The notes under the pieces: model-generated
Told to the model about the DNA's origin: nothing
Databases searched by the model: none
Seen by the model: only the letters and a program-made list of their open reading frames with translations
Part shown: positions 1 through 10,315 of the stretch, piece by piece
Numbering within the stretch: the first letter of the stretch is position 1
Layout: each line of letters starts with the position of its first letter
Made by a program: the position numbers and the translations under genes
Assembly: GCA_945957175.1 (NCBI GenBank)
Contig: CAMFJL010000003.1
Span: 1-64,000 of the forward strand
DNA: 64,000 nucleotides
Direction: 5' to 3'
Source: an uncultured Legionellales bacterium
GTDB taxonomy: Bacteria; Pseudomonadota; Gammaproteobacteria; UBA1113

Positions 1-9
1 AAAAAATGA

Positions 10-58
10 CCTTCTCCCCTTGCGGGAGAAGGTGGCCGAAGGCCGGATGAGGGGTAAT
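10..58. repeat. Composite palindromic intergenic repeat, copy A
   Basis: A 49-base unit identical to bases 12668-12716. It contains a hairpin CTTCTCCC-cttgc-GGGAGAAG followed by a second short palindrome GGCCGAAGGCC. Downstream, to about base 113, degenerate parts of the same family continue: a CATCGCGTAGCGATG-like palindrome and a tail resembling GCATTTTCAAAGGACTCGAG. It lies just beyond the 3' end of uvrA. Degenerate copies recur throughout the window, always between genes. Confidence 0.85.
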
Positions 59-118
59 AAAATCCACCGCGTAGCCATGACAAAACAGGCATTTTCAAAG
101 GACTCGAGTATTATTATC

Positions 119-2998
119 TTACCCACTAACTATCGATGTTTTCTTCATTCGCTTAGGTGCCTTATCAACAACCTTTGAAAGAATAGGCTTTAAAAACTGG
201 CCAGTATAGGATTTGGGATCCAAAGCAACGTGCTCTGGTGTACCTTCAGCAACCAATTGTCCACCGCCTGTGCCACCTTCTGGTCCCAAATCAATGATCC
301 AATCCGCGGTTTTAATTACATCTAAATTATGCTCAATAATAACAATGGTATTTCCCGCATCACATAAACGATTTAATACCTTTAATAATTGTGCAATATC
401 GTGAAAATGAAGTCCCGTGGTTGGCTCATCTAAAATATATAAAGTCTGGCCAGTGTCTCGCTTTGATAATTCTTTGGCAAGTTTAACACGCTGTGCCTCA
501 CCACCAGACAATGTTGTTGCACTTTGTCCTAATTGAATATAACCCAGACCCACATCAACAAGTGTTTGTAGTTTTTTAGCAATGCTGGGTATCGCTTTAA
601 AAAAGCTAAGCGCATCTTCAATAGTCAGTGTCAACACATCGTGAATCGATTTACCTTTATAAAGCACTTCTAAGGTTTCACGATTATAGCGTTTGCTCTG
701 ACATACATCACAAGCAACGTACACATCCGGCAAAAAATGCATTTCAACTTTAATCACGCCATCACCTTGGCAGGCTTCACAACGTCCACCTTTGACATTA
801 AAACTAAAGCGTCCGACTTGATAACCTCGAGATCGCGCTTCTTGCGTGCCAGCAAACAGCGTACGGATATCGGTAAATAAGCCAGTGTATGTCGCAGGAT
901 TGGAGCGAGGCGTGCGTCCAATAGGGCTTTGATCAATATCAATGACTTTATCTAAATGCTCTAAGCCATCAATGGCCTGATAGGGTGCAGCAACCAGCGT
1001 TTCTGCACCATTGAGCATCGTTGCTGCGAGTGGATAAAGCGTGTCATTAATTAATGTGGATTTCCCTGAGCCCGAAACACCGGTCACGCAAGTCATCAAT
1101 CCTAAGGGGATAGTCACATGAATATTTTGGAGATTATGGCCTTTCGCACCTTTGAGCTTTAACAGTCTAGTTGGATCCATTTGACGTCTGAGTATGGGTA
1201 TCGCAATTTGTTTACGTCCCGATAAATAGTCTCCTGTCAGCGATGCTGTATTTGTTTTAATATCATTAGGTGTACCCTGAGCAACAATGTGTCCGCCATG
1301 TACACCCGCACCAGGCCCCAAATCAAGCACAAAATCAGCAAGTAAAATGGCGTCTTCATCATGTTCAACAACAATCACCGTATTACCTAAGTCACGAAGG
1401 TGTGTTAATGTTTTTAGTAAACGCTCGTTATCGCGTTGATGCAACCCAATGGATGGCTCATCTAACACATACATCACCCCAACTAAACCTGCACCAATTT
1501 GACTTGCTAAACGTATACGCTGAGCTTCACCACCCGATAATGTTTCAGCAGTTCTATCCAGCGTTAAATAATTAAGTCCAACATTAGCTAAGAAACCTAA
1601 ACGGCTTATCAACTCTTGCTGAATCTTCTCTGCAATTTGTGCTTTATTACCTTTAAGTGCCAAGCCTTGGCAAAATACTAAAGTTTCTGCAATAGATTTC
1701 TTTGTTAATGCCGAAATTGATACATCTTGAATAAAGACATGTCTTGCCTCAACGCGAAGTCTAGCACCTTCACAGCTATCGCAAGGTCTTACACTGATAT
1801 ATTTTGATAAATCTTCACGCACTAAAGATGAATCCGTATCTTTGTAACGTCTCTCAATGACTGCCATAATGCCAGAAAAGGGCTTACTTCGTTCTGTGAT
1901 TCTGCCACGTCCATCGATAAATGTCTGAGTAACTGCCGTAGTGCCCGTGCCAAATAAAACAGCTTGCTGAAATACCTCGGGTAAATCTTGATAAGGTTTA
2001 TGGATATCTACTTGATAGTGCTTTGCCAAACTTTGTAACATAGCAAAATAATAGGCATTACGCTGATCCCAGCCACGAATAGCGCCTGCTGCTAAACTTA
2101 ATTTAGGATGATGTACCACACGTGCGGCATCAAAAAATTGCATCACCCCCAAACCATCGCATTGCTGACACGCACCTGCAGGACTGTTGAATGAGAAAAG
2201 CCTTGGTTCAAGTTCTGAAAGACTATAACCACAATCTGGACATGCAAAAGTTGCTGAAAAAACCAAATCGTTATGCGTTGGATTATCAATCAAATGAATG
2301 TTGACAACGCCTTGGGCAAGATTTAATGCGGTTTCAAGTGATTCCGCCAATCGTTGTTTCGCTTCTAACTTAACTTTAAGTCTATCAACAACCACCTCAA
2401 TGTGGTGCTTCTGGCGTAATGCAAGCTTAGGTGGTGTATCGAGTTCAATCAACTCACCATTCACTCTGGCACGGACAAAGCCTTTAGCCTTAAGTTCAGG
2501 CCATAAATCTTGATATTCACCTTTTTTATTTTGAATAATCGGCGCTAAAATCATAATACGTGTATCTTCAGGCAAATGTAACAATTGATCAACCATTTGT
2601 GTCACTGTTTGTGCCGCTAATACTGTGCCATGTGTTGGACAACGTGGTTCACCCACACGGGCATAAAGAAGCCGTAAATAATCATAAATTTCGGTAACCG
2701 TACCTACCGTTGAACGGGGGTTATGAGATGTTGCTTTTTGCTCAATTGCAATAGCGGGCGATAAGCCCTCAATATGGTCGACATCTGGCTTATCCATCAT
2801 CGATAAAAACTGCCGTGCATAAGCTGATAACGACTCAACGTAACGCCTTTGCCCTTCAGCATAAAGCGTATCAAATGCAAGTGATGACTTACCAGAGCCA
2901 GATAAGCCCGTCACTACAATAAGCTTATCGCGAGGTAAGCTCACATTCACGTTTTTTAGGTTATGGGTACGTGCCCCACGAATGTCTATCGTCTGCAT
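119..2998 (-). CDS. uvrA: Excinuclease ABC subunit A
   Basis: UvrA is the damage-sensing ATPase of UvrABC nucleotide excision repair; it dimerises in the cytoplasm, finds distorted DNA and loads UvrB. The product has 959 residues, close to the usual ~940. Two ABC modules are visible: a first Walker A, GLSGSGKS, at residues 31-38, a second, GVSGSGKST, in the middle of the protein, and two LSGGEAQR signatures. Cysteine clusters of the zinc modules are present (CPDC...CQQC near residues 250-280 and CEAC...CDVC in the C-terminal half). The start [16 protein letters not shown] is typical of the family; no strong ribosome binding site is seen. I found no LexA-like CTGT-N8-ACAG box in the 204 bases upstream. 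The gene stands alone, with a repeat beyond its 3' end. Confidence 0.98.
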   Translation of the reverse strand: MQTIDIRGARTHNLKNVNVSLPRDKLIVVTGLSGSGKSSLAFDTLYAEGQRRYVESLSAYARQFLSMMDKPDVDHIEGLSPAIAIEQKATSHNPRSTVGTVTEIYDYLRLLYARVGEPRCPTHGTVLAAQTVTQMVDQLLHLPEDTRIMILAPIIQNKKGEYQDLWPELKAKGFVRARVNGELIELDTPPKLALRQKHHIEVVVDRLKVKLEAKQRLAESLETALNLAQGVVNIHLIDNPTHNDLVFSATFACPDCGYSLSELEPRLFSFNSPAGACQQCDGLGVMQFFDAARVVHHPKLSLAAGAIRGWDQRNAYYFAMLQSLAKHYQVDIHKPYQDLPEVFQQAVLFGTGTTAVTQTFIDGRGRITERSKPFSGIMAVIERRYKDTDSSLVREDLSKYISVRPCDSCEGARLRVEARHVFIQDVSISALTKKSIAETLVFCQGLALKGNKAQIAEKIQQELISRLGFLANVGLNYLTLDRTAETLSGGEAQRIRLASQIGAGLVGVMYVLDEPSIGLHQRDNERLLKTLTHLRDLGNTVIVVEHDEDAILLADFVLDLGPGAGVHGGHIVAQGTPNDIKTNTASLTGDYLSGRKQIAIPILRRQMDPTRLLKLKGAKGHNLQNIHVTIPLGLMTCVTGVSGSGKSTLINDTLYPLAATMLNGAETLVAAPYQAIDGLEHLDKVIDIDQSPIGRTPRSNPATYTGLFTDIRTLFAGTQEARSRGYQVGRFSFNVKGGRCEACQGDGVIKVEMHFLPDVYVACDVCQSKRYNRETLEVLYKGKSIHDVLTLTIEDALSFFKAIPSIAKKLQTLVDVGLGYIQLGQSATTLSGGEAQRVKLAKELSKRDTGQTLYILDEPTTGLHFHDIAQLLKVLNRLCDAGNTIVIIEHNLDVIKTADWIIDLGPEGGTGGGQLVAEGTPEHVALDPKSYTGQFLKPILSKVVDKAPKRMKKTSIVSG

Positions 2999-3202
2999 AA
3001 TAATCGTCGTAGGTATGTTGTTTCGTATGGCCAGGGTGTATGCTCGCCGTCTTATAAAATGCGCAGAGGTTCATCTGTGGAGGACAACCTCGACAACCGA
3101 ATATCTGTAACGCTTTTATATTGTCAAATCATCAGAGTAGATGCATTTTGAAATAACGTTGACCTATCATACCATATCCCTGGAAAAAATTTGCTGTAAC
3201 TG

Positions 3203-4411
3203 TTAGTTATCTCTCTGTAATAAGGCATGAATAGACTGATATGTTATAAGAATCAACGATAGTAATACCACATAGCATATGAGTATTGAGCTGATTTGGT
3301 GTGCGCTGATAAGACTCACTAAAAACGAAATGAGGCTGCTGATCCCAATATTAATAAAAAACATGATAGCCGTAGCAGCACCTGCAATATGGCGTAACAT
3401 CGTATTACCTTTACTCATAGCAAGTGGAAAAACCATGCCCGCGCCAGCAAAAACGAATAAACTTGCGATAGATAATATGCTTATGCTGCTTGGAAAAAAG
3501 TAAGTAGCTAATAACATCAGCAGTGCTAAGCACCATAAGGCTAAGATGCTTCTTGAAAGTACGGTAGCAATAGGATAATGACGATAAAGCTTTCGACCAA
3601 GAAAAGTTGATAACACATAGCCTATGCCTAAAAGAAAAGCTAAATGACCAAAAAATATGGATGTATAACCTAAAGTATCTTGTACCAAGAATGGGGCCAT
3701 GGTATGAAAGGTAATGATAAGTCCATATGACAAACCCATGATGGCAGATACTGATAAAAAGATCTTATTTTTTAAAATTTCAGCGACATTTTGCTTGATG
3801 ATGCTCAGTTTTAGTGGATGTCTCTGTAAATGGGTTTCTGGTAATAAACAAGATAATAGGATAAATGGAACAAACGCAAATAATGCAAAAAAATCAAAGC
3901 ACGCTTGCCAACCAAAATAAAATTGTAAATAACCTCCGATAACCGGACCCAATACGGGTCCCAACCCCCAAAGAGTACCCGTTAGCATACTAAAACGCAC
4001 CAATTTTTCATGAGGCAGTAAATCAGAAAATATTGCACGAATAAGTACTGATACACTACCTAGCATAAGGCCCTGCAAAAACCTAGCGATAAGCAAGACA
4101 CCTATCGTTGGAAAAAATACAGGTAACAAACTTGCGACGATAAACCCCATTAAACCTAAGCGAAATAGTTTTTGCCGCCCTATAGCATCACTTAAAAAGC
4201 CAGTAACAAAATTACCAAAAATCGCACCCACAAGATAAATATAGATGGTGCTTTTGGCTAAACTGTGAGAAATATGTAAGCTTTTAGCAATCGCTGGTAA
4301 TGCTGGTGAAATTAAGTCGATTGACATACCGACAAGTGGCATCAGGCAAAGCAATAAGCAGGCAAGTAGATGTGTACGTTTTTCGGATAATATGAGGGTG
4401 GCAGTGAGCAT
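3203..4411 (-). CDS. Bcr/CflA-like MFS multidrug efflux transporter
   Basis: A 402-residue inner-membrane protein of the major facilitator superfamily, probably a proton-driven drug exporter. The N-terminal segment LVGMSIDLISPALPAIAKSL matches the first helix of Bcr/CflA-type transporters, and LSDAIGRQKLFRLGL is the MFS loop 2-3 motif (G-x3-D-x2-G-R). About twelve hydrophobic segments can be counted. The start at 4411 is chosen because GGAGAG lies just upstream; the frame stays open further upstream, but only through antisense of the tRNA gene. The substrate cannot be predicted. It is followed by uvrA on the same strand after 204 bases and is probably transcribed alone. Confidence 0.88.
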   Translation of the reverse strand: MLTATLILSEKRTHLLACLLLCLMPLVGMSIDLISPALPAIAKSLHISHSLAKSTIYIYLVGAIFGNFVTGFLSDAIGRQKLFRLGLMGFIVASLLPVFFPTIGVLLIARFLQGLMLGSVSVLIRAIFSDLLPHEKLVRFSMLTGTLWGLGPVLGPVIGGYLQFYFGWQACFDFFALFAFVPFILLSCLLPETHLQRHPLKLSIIKQNVAEILKNKIFLSVSAIMGLSYGLIITFHTMAPFLVQDTLGYTSIFFGHLAFLLGIGYVLSTFLGRKLYRHYPIATVLSRSILALWCLALLMLLATYFFPSSISILSIASLFVFAGAGMVFPLAMSKGNTMLRHIAGAATAIMFFINIGISSLISFLVSLISAHQISSILICYVVLLSLILITYQSIHALLQRDN

Positions 4412-4512
4412 AAGATCTCTCCACATGAAAATGTTTATAGTGTACGTATTTTGCCTAATCATTGAAGAATTGTCAATTTTTAAAGCAACTTGGATATACT
4501 CATTAACTTTAA

Positions 4513-4600
4513 AATGCCCTTCTCCCCTTGCGAGCGAAGACGCCACAGCGACGGATGAAGGATAATAAACCATCACGCAGCAACAACAAAACATACGTGC
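4513..4600. repeat. Composite palindromic repeat, degenerate copy
   Basis: Starts like the 49-base unit (CCCTTCTCCCCTTGCG) but the right arm of the hairpin has decayed. It continues with GGATGAAGGATAATAAACCATCACGC and an ACAAAACATACGTGC tail, in the same order of modules as bases 10-113. It lies between the MFS gene and the tRNA promoter. Confidence 0.6.
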
Positions 4601-4650
4601 TAAAAAAGTATAAATCACAAAACATCGTTTGAGAGCCCGCGCGATGCCAC

Positions 4651-4678
4651 TTGACAGATCGCTCAGTTCTGCTAAGAT
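4651..4678 (+). promoter_or_regulatory. Sigma-70 promoter of tRNA-Arg
   Basis: TTGACA (4651-4656) and TAAGAT (4673-4678) are separated by 16 bases. The -10 box ends 11 bases before the mature tRNA 5' end, so transcripts would begin only a few bases upstream of the tRNA. Confidence 0.75.
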
Positions 4679-4689
4679 AGGCTCCCATT

Positions 4690-4766
4690 GCGCCCGTAGC
4701 TCAGTTGGATAGAGTATCTGGCTACGAACCAGGGGGTCGGGAGTTCGAATCTCTCCGGGCGCGCCA
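4690..4766 (+). tRNA. tRNA-Arg (anticodon ACG)
   Basis: A 77-base cloverleaf with encoded CCA. The acceptor stem GCGCCCG pairs with CGGGCGC, the discriminator is G, the D arm is GCTC/GAGT, the anticodon stem TCTGG/CCAGG encloses loop CTACGAA, and the T arm has GTTCGAAT. The anticodon ACG (A34 read as inosine) decodes CGN arginine codons. A good promoter lies upstream and a Rho-independent terminator downstream, so it is a monocistronic tRNA unit. Confidence 0.97.
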
Positions 4767-4776
4767 CCCTTCCAGT

Positions 4777-4810
4777 AAAAAGCCACCTCAATGGTGGCTT
4801 TTTATTTTTA
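4777..4810 (+). terminator. Rho-independent terminator after tRNA-Arg
   Basis: An 11-base-pair stem, AAAAAGCCACC (4777-4787) with GGTGGCTTTTT (4793-4803), and a 5-base loop, followed by ATTTTTA. It begins 10 bases after the tRNA. A-tracts on the other side could let it also stop sucB transcripts coming from the right. Confidence 0.85.
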
Positions 4811-4875
4811 ATGCCATACTGGCATATGCAACCTTCAGTCACCTTCCCCCGCAAGGGAGGAAGGGTCTTTTTGCA

Positions 4876-6057
4876 CTATACCGATAATAGCAAACGTGCA
4901 GGATCTTCTATCATATCTTTCACTGTTACGAGGAAAGACACCGATTCGCGACCATCAATGATACGATGATCATAAGATAAAGCTAAATACATCATAGGTC
5001 GAATGACGATTTGACCATTTTCCACGACGGGACGCTCTTCGATTTTGTGCATACCTAAAATTGCACTTTGCGGTGGGTTAATGATTGGTGTTGACAATAA
5101 GGAGCCAAAAACACCACCATTGGATACGGTGAAGGTACCGCCGGTCATATCTTCTACAGTTAGCTTACCCTCTTTCGCCTTTTGACCATAGTCGGCAATT
5201 GTTGATTCAATTTGTGCCATTGATAACTTATCAGCATCTCGTACGATAGGCACAACTAAACCTCGTGGAGAGGACACCGCAATACCGATATCGTAATAAC
5301 CGTGATAAATCAAGTCATTTCCATCAATCGATGCATTCACTGCTGGGAAGCGTTTAAGCGCTTCAACAACAGCCTTCACATAAAATGACATAAAGCCTAA
5401 ACGAACGCCGTGTTTTTTCTCAAATTCATCTTTATATTTTTTACGGAGATCCATAACAGGTGCCATATTAATTTCATTAAATGTCGTTAAAATAGCTGCT
5501 GTTTGCTGAGATTCAACTAAACGCTCAGCAATACGTGCACGCAAACGTGACATAGGCACTCGTTGTTCTGATCTCGCACCGGTAGGTAGTGCGCCTGCAT
5601 TTTGGCCTAAATCATCTTTCGTAATACGCCCGCCTTTACCACTGCCAGCCACTTGTGTTAAATCGATTGATTGCTCTGCTGCTAAACGACGCACTGCAGG
5701 GCCTGCAACCGGCTCTTGACTAACACTTGCTGTACTAACCGCTTGTGCTTTGGCTGGCTCTGCTGCTTTGGGTGCAGGTGCACTTGCCGAAGATGCGGGT
5801 GCGCTTGCTGAGGAGGCTACGCCTTCCGTAATTAATGCTAATACTTGATCTGCGGTCACTACACTACCCGCTTCAAAACGAATCTCCGACAACACACCAT
5901 CAGCTGGTGCGGGCACTTCAAGAACAACCTTGTCTGTTTCCAAGTCAACCAGATTTTCATCGCGCTTGACCGCATCACCCACTTTTTTATGCCATGCTGA
6001 CACAGTGGCATCAGCAACTGACTCCGGTAGTGATGGCACTTTAATTTCTATACTCAT
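4876..6057 (-). CDS. sucB: 2-oxoglutarate dehydrogenase E2, dihydrolipoyl succinyltransferase
   Basis: E2 core of the 2-oxoglutarate dehydrogenase complex in the TCA cycle; it transfers succinyl groups from lipoyl-lysine to CoA. The 393 residues show a lipoyl domain with the lipoylated lysine in [13 protein letters not shown] (K43), an Ala/Pro/Ser-rich linker near residues 80-115, a peripheral subunit-binding domain ([11 protein letters not shown]...[11 protein letters not shown], about 122-155) and an acyltransferase domain ending with the catalytic motif DHRIIDG. It lies downstream of sucA on the same strand. The 165-base spacer holds repeat-like sequence, larger than the short gap usual in sucAB operons. 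No lpd or sucCD follows; the next genes are the tRNA and an efflux gene. Confidence 0.97.
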   Translation of the reverse strand: MSIEIKVPSLPESVADATVSAWHKKVGDAVKRDENLVDLETDKVVLEVPAPADGVLSEIRFEAGSVVTADQVLALITEGVASSASAPASSASAPAPKAAEPAKAQAVSTASVSQEPVAGPAVRRLAAEQSIDLTQVAGSGKGGRITKDDLGQNAGALPTGARSEQRVPMSRLRARIAERLVESQQTAAILTTFNEINMAPVMDLRKKYKDEFEKKHGVRLGFMSFYVKAVVEALKRFPAVNASIDGNDLIYHGYYDIGIAVSSPRGLVVPIVRDADKLSMAQIESTIADYGQKAKEGKLTVEDMTGGTFTVSNGGVFGSLLSTPIINPPQSAILGMHKIEERPVVENGQIVIRPMMYLALSYDHRIIDGRESVSFLVTVKDMIEDPARLLLSV

Positions 6058-6130
6058 AATACTATTACACCTTCATTAACATGATTAACTATATACTCGT
6101 CGCTTTTCACAATGCCTGGCTACACGATGA

Positions 6131-6190
6131 TTTTTTTACCCCTCACCGCCTTCTCGCAAGAGAAGACCGGCGTCTATGACTTGGGTATAT
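6131..6190. repeat. Degenerate repeat between sucA and sucB
   Basis: Contains ACCCCTCACCGCCTTCTCGC, a decayed reverse copy of the composite repeat, followed by GACTTGGGTATATCTTA, which resembles the end of the mobile-like palindromic element seen at 9170 and 18701. It fills most of the sucA-sucB spacer. Confidence 0.5.
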
Positions 6191-6222
6191 CTTAAATTAA
6201 CGGCAGTATACCGCCGTTCTTT

Positions 6223-9030
6223 TTATTTGGCAAAAGCTGCATCTAACAAGGCTTGTTGTTGCTTTGTATGCGTAATAGATGAACCTACCGCAGGTGAGGC
6301 AGACTCTGCTCTGCCAACATAGCAAAGCTCAACGCCTTTCGCCAATAAGGGTTTAATATCATCTCGCACCTTTAACCAAGCGCCTTGATTATAAGGCTCT
6401 TCTTGGCACCACAGCACTTGTTTTACATGCTGATAGGATTTATAAACCGATGCAAGCTCAAGATCAGGGAAAGGATAAAGTTGCTCAATACGTACAATAG
6501 CAACATCATCTCTGCCTAATTTCTCACGCTGTTGCCACAGCTCGTGATAAATTTTACCCGTACAAATAAGTAGTCGATTGATTTTTTTCGCCATTTTTTT
6601 AGCATCTTTATGATCAATAACCGGGAAAAATTGTCCTTCACTTAAATCTTCTAATGAGGAAATCACTAATTTATTACGTAATAAACTCTTAGGCGTGAAT
6701 ATAATTAAAGGCTTACGATAATGTCTTAGCATTTGTCTTCGTAACAAATGAAACATTTGTGCAGGTGTTGAAGGAATACACACTTGCATATTGTTTTGTG
6801 CACATAGTTGTAAAAATCGTTCAATCCTTGCGGAAGAATGCTCTGGTCCCATACCTTCAAAGCCATGGGGTAAAAATAGCGTTAATCCAGAATAGCGACC
6901 CCATTTTTGTTCACTTGATGAAATGAATTGATCAATGACCATTTGCGCACCATTGAAAAAGTCACCAAACTGCGCTTCCCAAATAACTAAACGATTAGGA
7001 TCACCGGCTGAATAACCATATTCAAACCCTAAAACCGCTTGTTCTGATAATAGTGAGTCAATAATTTCAAATGATGCCTGCTCTGGCTGTAAATGCTGTA
7101 AGGGTGTATAGACTGCATTATTATGAATATCATAGAGATTCGCATGGCGATGAGAGAAAGTCCCACGGCCACAATCTTGTCCTGATAACCTTATAGGATA
7201 GCCTTCAACCAAAAGACTCGCATACGCCAAGGTTTCTGCCATACCCCAAAATAAAGGCTGCTCACCTGCCACCATTTTGGCTCTTGCATCATACTCACGT
7301 TTAACTTGCGGCTGCAAGGCAAAATCCTCGGGAAACGAGGTTAAATGCTCGCCTAAACGTAATAATGTCGCTTTATCAACCGCGGTATTGACTGGCTCAC
7401 GCCAGTCCTGACTCATATATGCCGTCCAATCATCATGCCATGCTCGCTCATGCGCTGGTGCATGGGCCACTACGCACGCACCTGCATCTAATTTATCACG
7501 ATACGCTGCTATCATTTGCGTCAATTGCGCATCACTGACAATACCTGTCTTTGCCAATTGCGCTGCATATTGATGCATCGGCGTGACTTGTTGCTTGATT
7601 TGCTGATACATCACGGGTTGTGTCATGGTGGGCTCATCCGATTCATTATGGCCATGACGACGATAACAAACTAAATCAATCACAACATCGCTGTGAAATT
7701 GCATACGATAATCTAATGCTAATTGTGCTGCATAAACCACAGCTTCCGGATCATCACCATTAACGTGCAAAACCGGCGCTTCAATCATTTTAGCAATATC
7801 CGTGGCGTAATGCGTAGATCTCGCATCCTTTGGATTGCTTGTGGTAAAACCAACTTGGTTATTAATCACAATATGAATCGTTCCACCTGTGCCAAAACCA
7901 CGGGTTTGAGACATATTTAGTGTTTCAGCAACAACGCCTTGTCCAGCAAATGCTGCATCACCATGAATTAAAATAGGTAATACTTTTACACCTTGGGCAT
8001 CTTTTAAACGCTCTTGACGCAGGCGCGCGGTACCTTCAACCACAGGATCAACAATTTCTAAATGTGATGGATTAAAGGCTAAGCTCAAATGCATCACTTT
8101 ATCATTGAAAGATAAATCAGCTGAATAACCTTTATGGTATTTTACGTCACTGCTAAAATCATCACTGCCTGTGATACCTTCAAATTCTTGATAGAGCTCA
8201 GCTGTTGGTTTACCTAATAAATTAATAAGTACATTGATACGACCACGATGTGCCATACCCAGCACGCCTTCCGTAACATCTTGATTAGCTGCGCGTGCTA
8301 GCATAAGCTGTAACAATGGCATTAAACTATCGCCACCCTCAAGAGAAAAGCGTTTTTGGCCGACAAAACGCTTACCTAAATAGGTCTCTAATGTTTCTGC
8401 TGCCATCAGCTGTGCTAGGATTGTCTTTTGTTCTTCTGCAGAAAAATGATACTGACCTGCAGTTTTTTCTAGACGTTCAACAAACCATGCGACAGCTTGG
8501 CTGCAGCTCATATGCATGAACTCTGTACCCAAATGGTGACAGTAGCTTGCACGTAGCTTCGTTATCATCTCTTTCAATGATTCTGTCGTTTGACCTGGGT
8601 GATCGCGATAAAAACAAGCGCTTAAGTCTTGCTCCGTAAGCCCAAAAAAAGCGGGACTTAATTCTGGTAATTGTGGTATTGACATTAAGTTAAGCGGATC
8701 AAGCTTCGCTTCCATATGGCCTAAGCGCCGGTAATTGATTACAAGGCGCATTACCGCTGATTGTTTAGCCGCTTGGCTACCGTCTACGACAACGGTGGAA
8801 CTTGCGCCAGTGGTTGCTAACGCTTCAAAATGGGCACGAATTGCAGCATGCGAGATCTCTTGCGTCGTACCATTGACTTGGGGTAGTTGGCCAAAATAGG
8901 CGCGCCATTCGGCTGACACTTGATTGGGATCAGCAAGATACGCCTCATATAAGTCTTCAAGATAGTCTGCGCTACCGCCAAATAAAAAAGAATTAGCTTC
9001 AAAGGTTTGCATACTGGGCTTCATGGCCAT
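6223..9030 (-). CDS. sucA: 2-oxoglutarate dehydrogenase E1 component
   Basis: Thiamine-diphosphate-dependent E1 of the 2-oxoglutarate dehydrogenase complex; it decarboxylates 2-oxoglutarate and succinylates the lipoyl group of SucB. The 935 residues match the family length (~930). Family sequences seen: the E1 start (SFLFGGSADYLEDLYEAYLADPNQVSAEWRAYF), the MAHRGRINVLINLLGKP block, HGDAAFAGQGVVAETLNMS, and the C-terminal region EEPYNQGAW. Transcription runs into sucB. A second in-frame ATG at 9024 is an alternative start. The usual sdh genes are not upstream; the next gene is tatD, after a repeat. Confidence 0.97.
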   Translation of the reverse strand: MAMKPSMQTFEANSFLFGGSADYLEDLYEAYLADPNQVSAEWRAYFGQLPQVNGTTQEISHAAIRAHFEALATTGASSTVVVDGSQAAKQSAVMRLVINYRRLGHMEAKLDPLNLMSIPQLPELSPAFFGLTEQDLSACFYRDHPGQTTESLKEMITKLRASYCHHLGTEFMHMSCSQAVAWFVERLEKTAGQYHFSAEEQKTILAQLMAAETLETYLGKRFVGQKRFSLEGGDSLMPLLQLMLARAANQDVTEGVLGMAHRGRINVLINLLGKPTAELYQEFEGITGSDDFSSDVKYHKGYSADLSFNDKVMHLSLAFNPSHLEIVDPVVEGTARLRQERLKDAQGVKVLPILIHGDAAFAGQGVVAETLNMSQTRGFGTGGTIHIVINNQVGFTTSNPKDARSTHYATDIAKMIEAPVLHVNGDDPEAVVYAAQLALDYRMQFHSDVVIDLVCYRRHGHNESDEPTMTQPVMYQQIKQQVTPMHQYAAQLAKTGIVSDAQLTQMIAAYRDKLDAGACVVAHAPAHERAWHDDWTAYMSQDWREPVNTAVDKATLLRLGEHLTSFPEDFALQPQVKREYDARAKMVAGEQPLFWGMAETLAYASLLVEGYPIRLSGQDCGRGTFSHRHANLYDIHNNAVYTPLQHLQPEQASFEIIDSLLSEQAVLGFEYGYSAGDPNRLVIWEAQFGDFFNGAQMVIDQFISSSEQKWGRYSGLTLFLPHGFEGMGPEHSSARIERFLQLCAQNNMQVCIPSTPAQMFHLLRRQMLRHYRKPLIIFTPKSLLRNKLVISSLEDLSEGQFFPVIDHKDAKKMAKKINRLLICTGKIYHELWQQREKLGRDDVAIVRIEQLYPFPDLELASVYKSYQHVKQVLWCQEEPYNQGAWLKVRDDIKPLLAKGVELCYVGRAESASPAVGSSITHTKQQQALLDAAFAK

Positions 9031-9169
9031 AGTCTCGTTCTCGTATTTGTATGGATGGCAACCATTTTACTCGATCTTGCGCCTTTTGCCCATCCTCACA
9101 TGGGATATATGCCTTGGCCCTGAAAATGCGTGAAAATCGCAGACATTCAAAACATGCCCATCTCTTCTT

Positions 9170-9281
9170 GTATACGCGAGTATTTCAATTGACACCAAGG
9201 CACAAGAGGAAGAGGCACCGGTACATGACCGATGCCGCGTTTGCCCTGCAACAAAGTTGCAGATTGAGAAACGAAGGGTAC
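9170..9281. mobile_element. MITE-like palindromic element, copy 1
   Basis: About 112 bases bounded by imperfect inverted termini: left GTATACGCGAGTATTTCAAT, right ATTGAGAAACGAAGGGTAC read inward from the other side. The inner parts include GTACATGACCGATGCC and CAACAAAGTTGCAGATTG, which match the copy at 18701-18833 (GTACATGACCAATAATGCC, CAGCAAAGTTGCAGATTG). There is no coding capacity. The right end abuts the tatD stop codon. I could not identify a target-site duplication. Confidence 0.65.
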
Positions 9282-9285
9282 AACC

Positions 9286-10077
9286 CTAGCGCAGATGAAA
9301 TAAGCGGCGATAATTGGCACTCGTGGCAGCACCCAGTTCCGCAACAGAAATACCTCGCATCGCTGCAATAAAAACAGCAACATCATAGACATAATGGGGA
9401 TAATTGGGTTTTCCACGGTATGGGACTGGCGCAAGATACGGTGAATCAGTCTCAATCAGTAAGCGTGATAATGGCACTTTGGAAGCAACATCTTGCACAG
9501 TAGATGCATTTTTGAACGTGACGATACCTGAAATCGAAATATAAAAATCAAGTGCAAGTGCCGCCTCTGCAACAGCCCAATCTTCGGTAAAACAATGCAT
9601 AACCCCGCCAACCTCGCTGGCTTTTGTTTCCTTTAACATCGCAATTGTGTCAACCTGTGCTTGGCGCGTATGAATAATAAGTGGTTTATTCACTGCTTTT
9701 GCCACATCAACATGCATCCGCAAGGCCTCTTTTTGCTGTGCCCGGATATCATCACTTTCACCGCGATAATAATCAAGCCCGGTTTCGCCTAAAGCCACAA
9801 CTGCAGATTGTTGCGCAAATGCCAGCAAAGTGTCATAAGTAACAGGCCTATCAACGTCATTGGGGTGCACCCCCACACTCGCATCAACCCAAGGATATTG
9901 CTCCGCTAAGGTTAGCATGGCCTGCATATTATCTCTGTCAATGCCAACGGTTAGGCAATGATTCACACCTTTAGCTTGCATGTGTTCATATAAGCCTGAC
10001 AAGGTACCACCTACAGGCGTCAAATCCAGCTGGTCAAGATGGCAATGCGAATCTATCAATTCAATCTGTGTATTCAT
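9286..10077 (-). CDS. TatD-family metal-dependent DNase (YcfH type)
   Basis: A 263-residue TIM-barrel metallohydrolase of the TatD family, acting as a cytoplasmic DNase or phosphohydrolase. Visible motifs: DSHCHLD (first metal site), GETGLDYYR, IHTRQA, MHCFT and ETDSPYLAPVPYRGKPN. ATG at 10077 places DSHCHLD near the N-terminus as in relatives; a TTG nine codons upstream is possible but less likely. In many gammaproteobacteria this gene directly follows pilZ in the fabF-mltG-tmk-holB-pilZ-tatD operon. Here it is separated from pilZ by about 4 kb containing two inverted genes, so its original promoter is probably lost. Confidence 0.92.
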   Translation of the reverse strand: MNTQIELIDSHCHLDQLDLTPVGGTLSGLYEHMQAKGVNHCLTVGIDRDNMQAMLTLAEQYPWVDASVGVHPNDVDRPVTYDTLLAFAQQSAVVALGETGLDYYRGESDDIRAQQKEALRMHVDVAKAVNKPLIIHTRQAQVDTIAMLKETKASEVGGVMHCFTEDWAVAEAALALDFYISISGIVTFKNASTVQDVASKVPLSRLLIETDSPYLAPVPYRGKPNYPHYVYDVAVFIAAMRGISVAELGAATSANYRRLFHLR

Positions 10078-10315
10078 GGCATTATCGCTGTTATTAAAAT
10101 CCAAGCTCGCATAACTTGTATCATAGATCCGTAGAACAAGTCACGACAAATATATTTAAGTTCCTCCACAAGGATATCATAATATTCCCTTAAGTTTCGT
10201 TTGTTACAATAGATGCACTGCAATGCACCTGCTTTGTAGATAATCATGTGATACCCAATATGTGCCCTAATCAAATAAAACAATACGAAAAGTATTGATG
10301 CGAGGGGATAATCCC

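Noticed and set aside
2999-3202. LexA (SOS) box upstream of uvrA
   Set aside because: No CTGT-N8-ACAG match was found in this gap.
4412-4786. N-terminal extension of the Bcr/CflA-like transporter
   Set aside because: The upstream open frame is antisense to the tRNA-Arg gene and a repeat; GGAGAG before 4411 and the family start show the true N-terminus.
4672-4854. 60-codon minus-strand ORF
   Set aside because: Translation of tRNA-Arg antisense and its terminator; an artefact.
9051-9371. 106-codon plus-strand ORF
   Set aside because: Runs through the MITE-like repeat and the 3' end of tatD on the opposite strand; no protein-like features.
10078-10104. TTG start extending TatD by nine residues
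   Set aside because: ATG 10077 places the first metal motif where the family has it.
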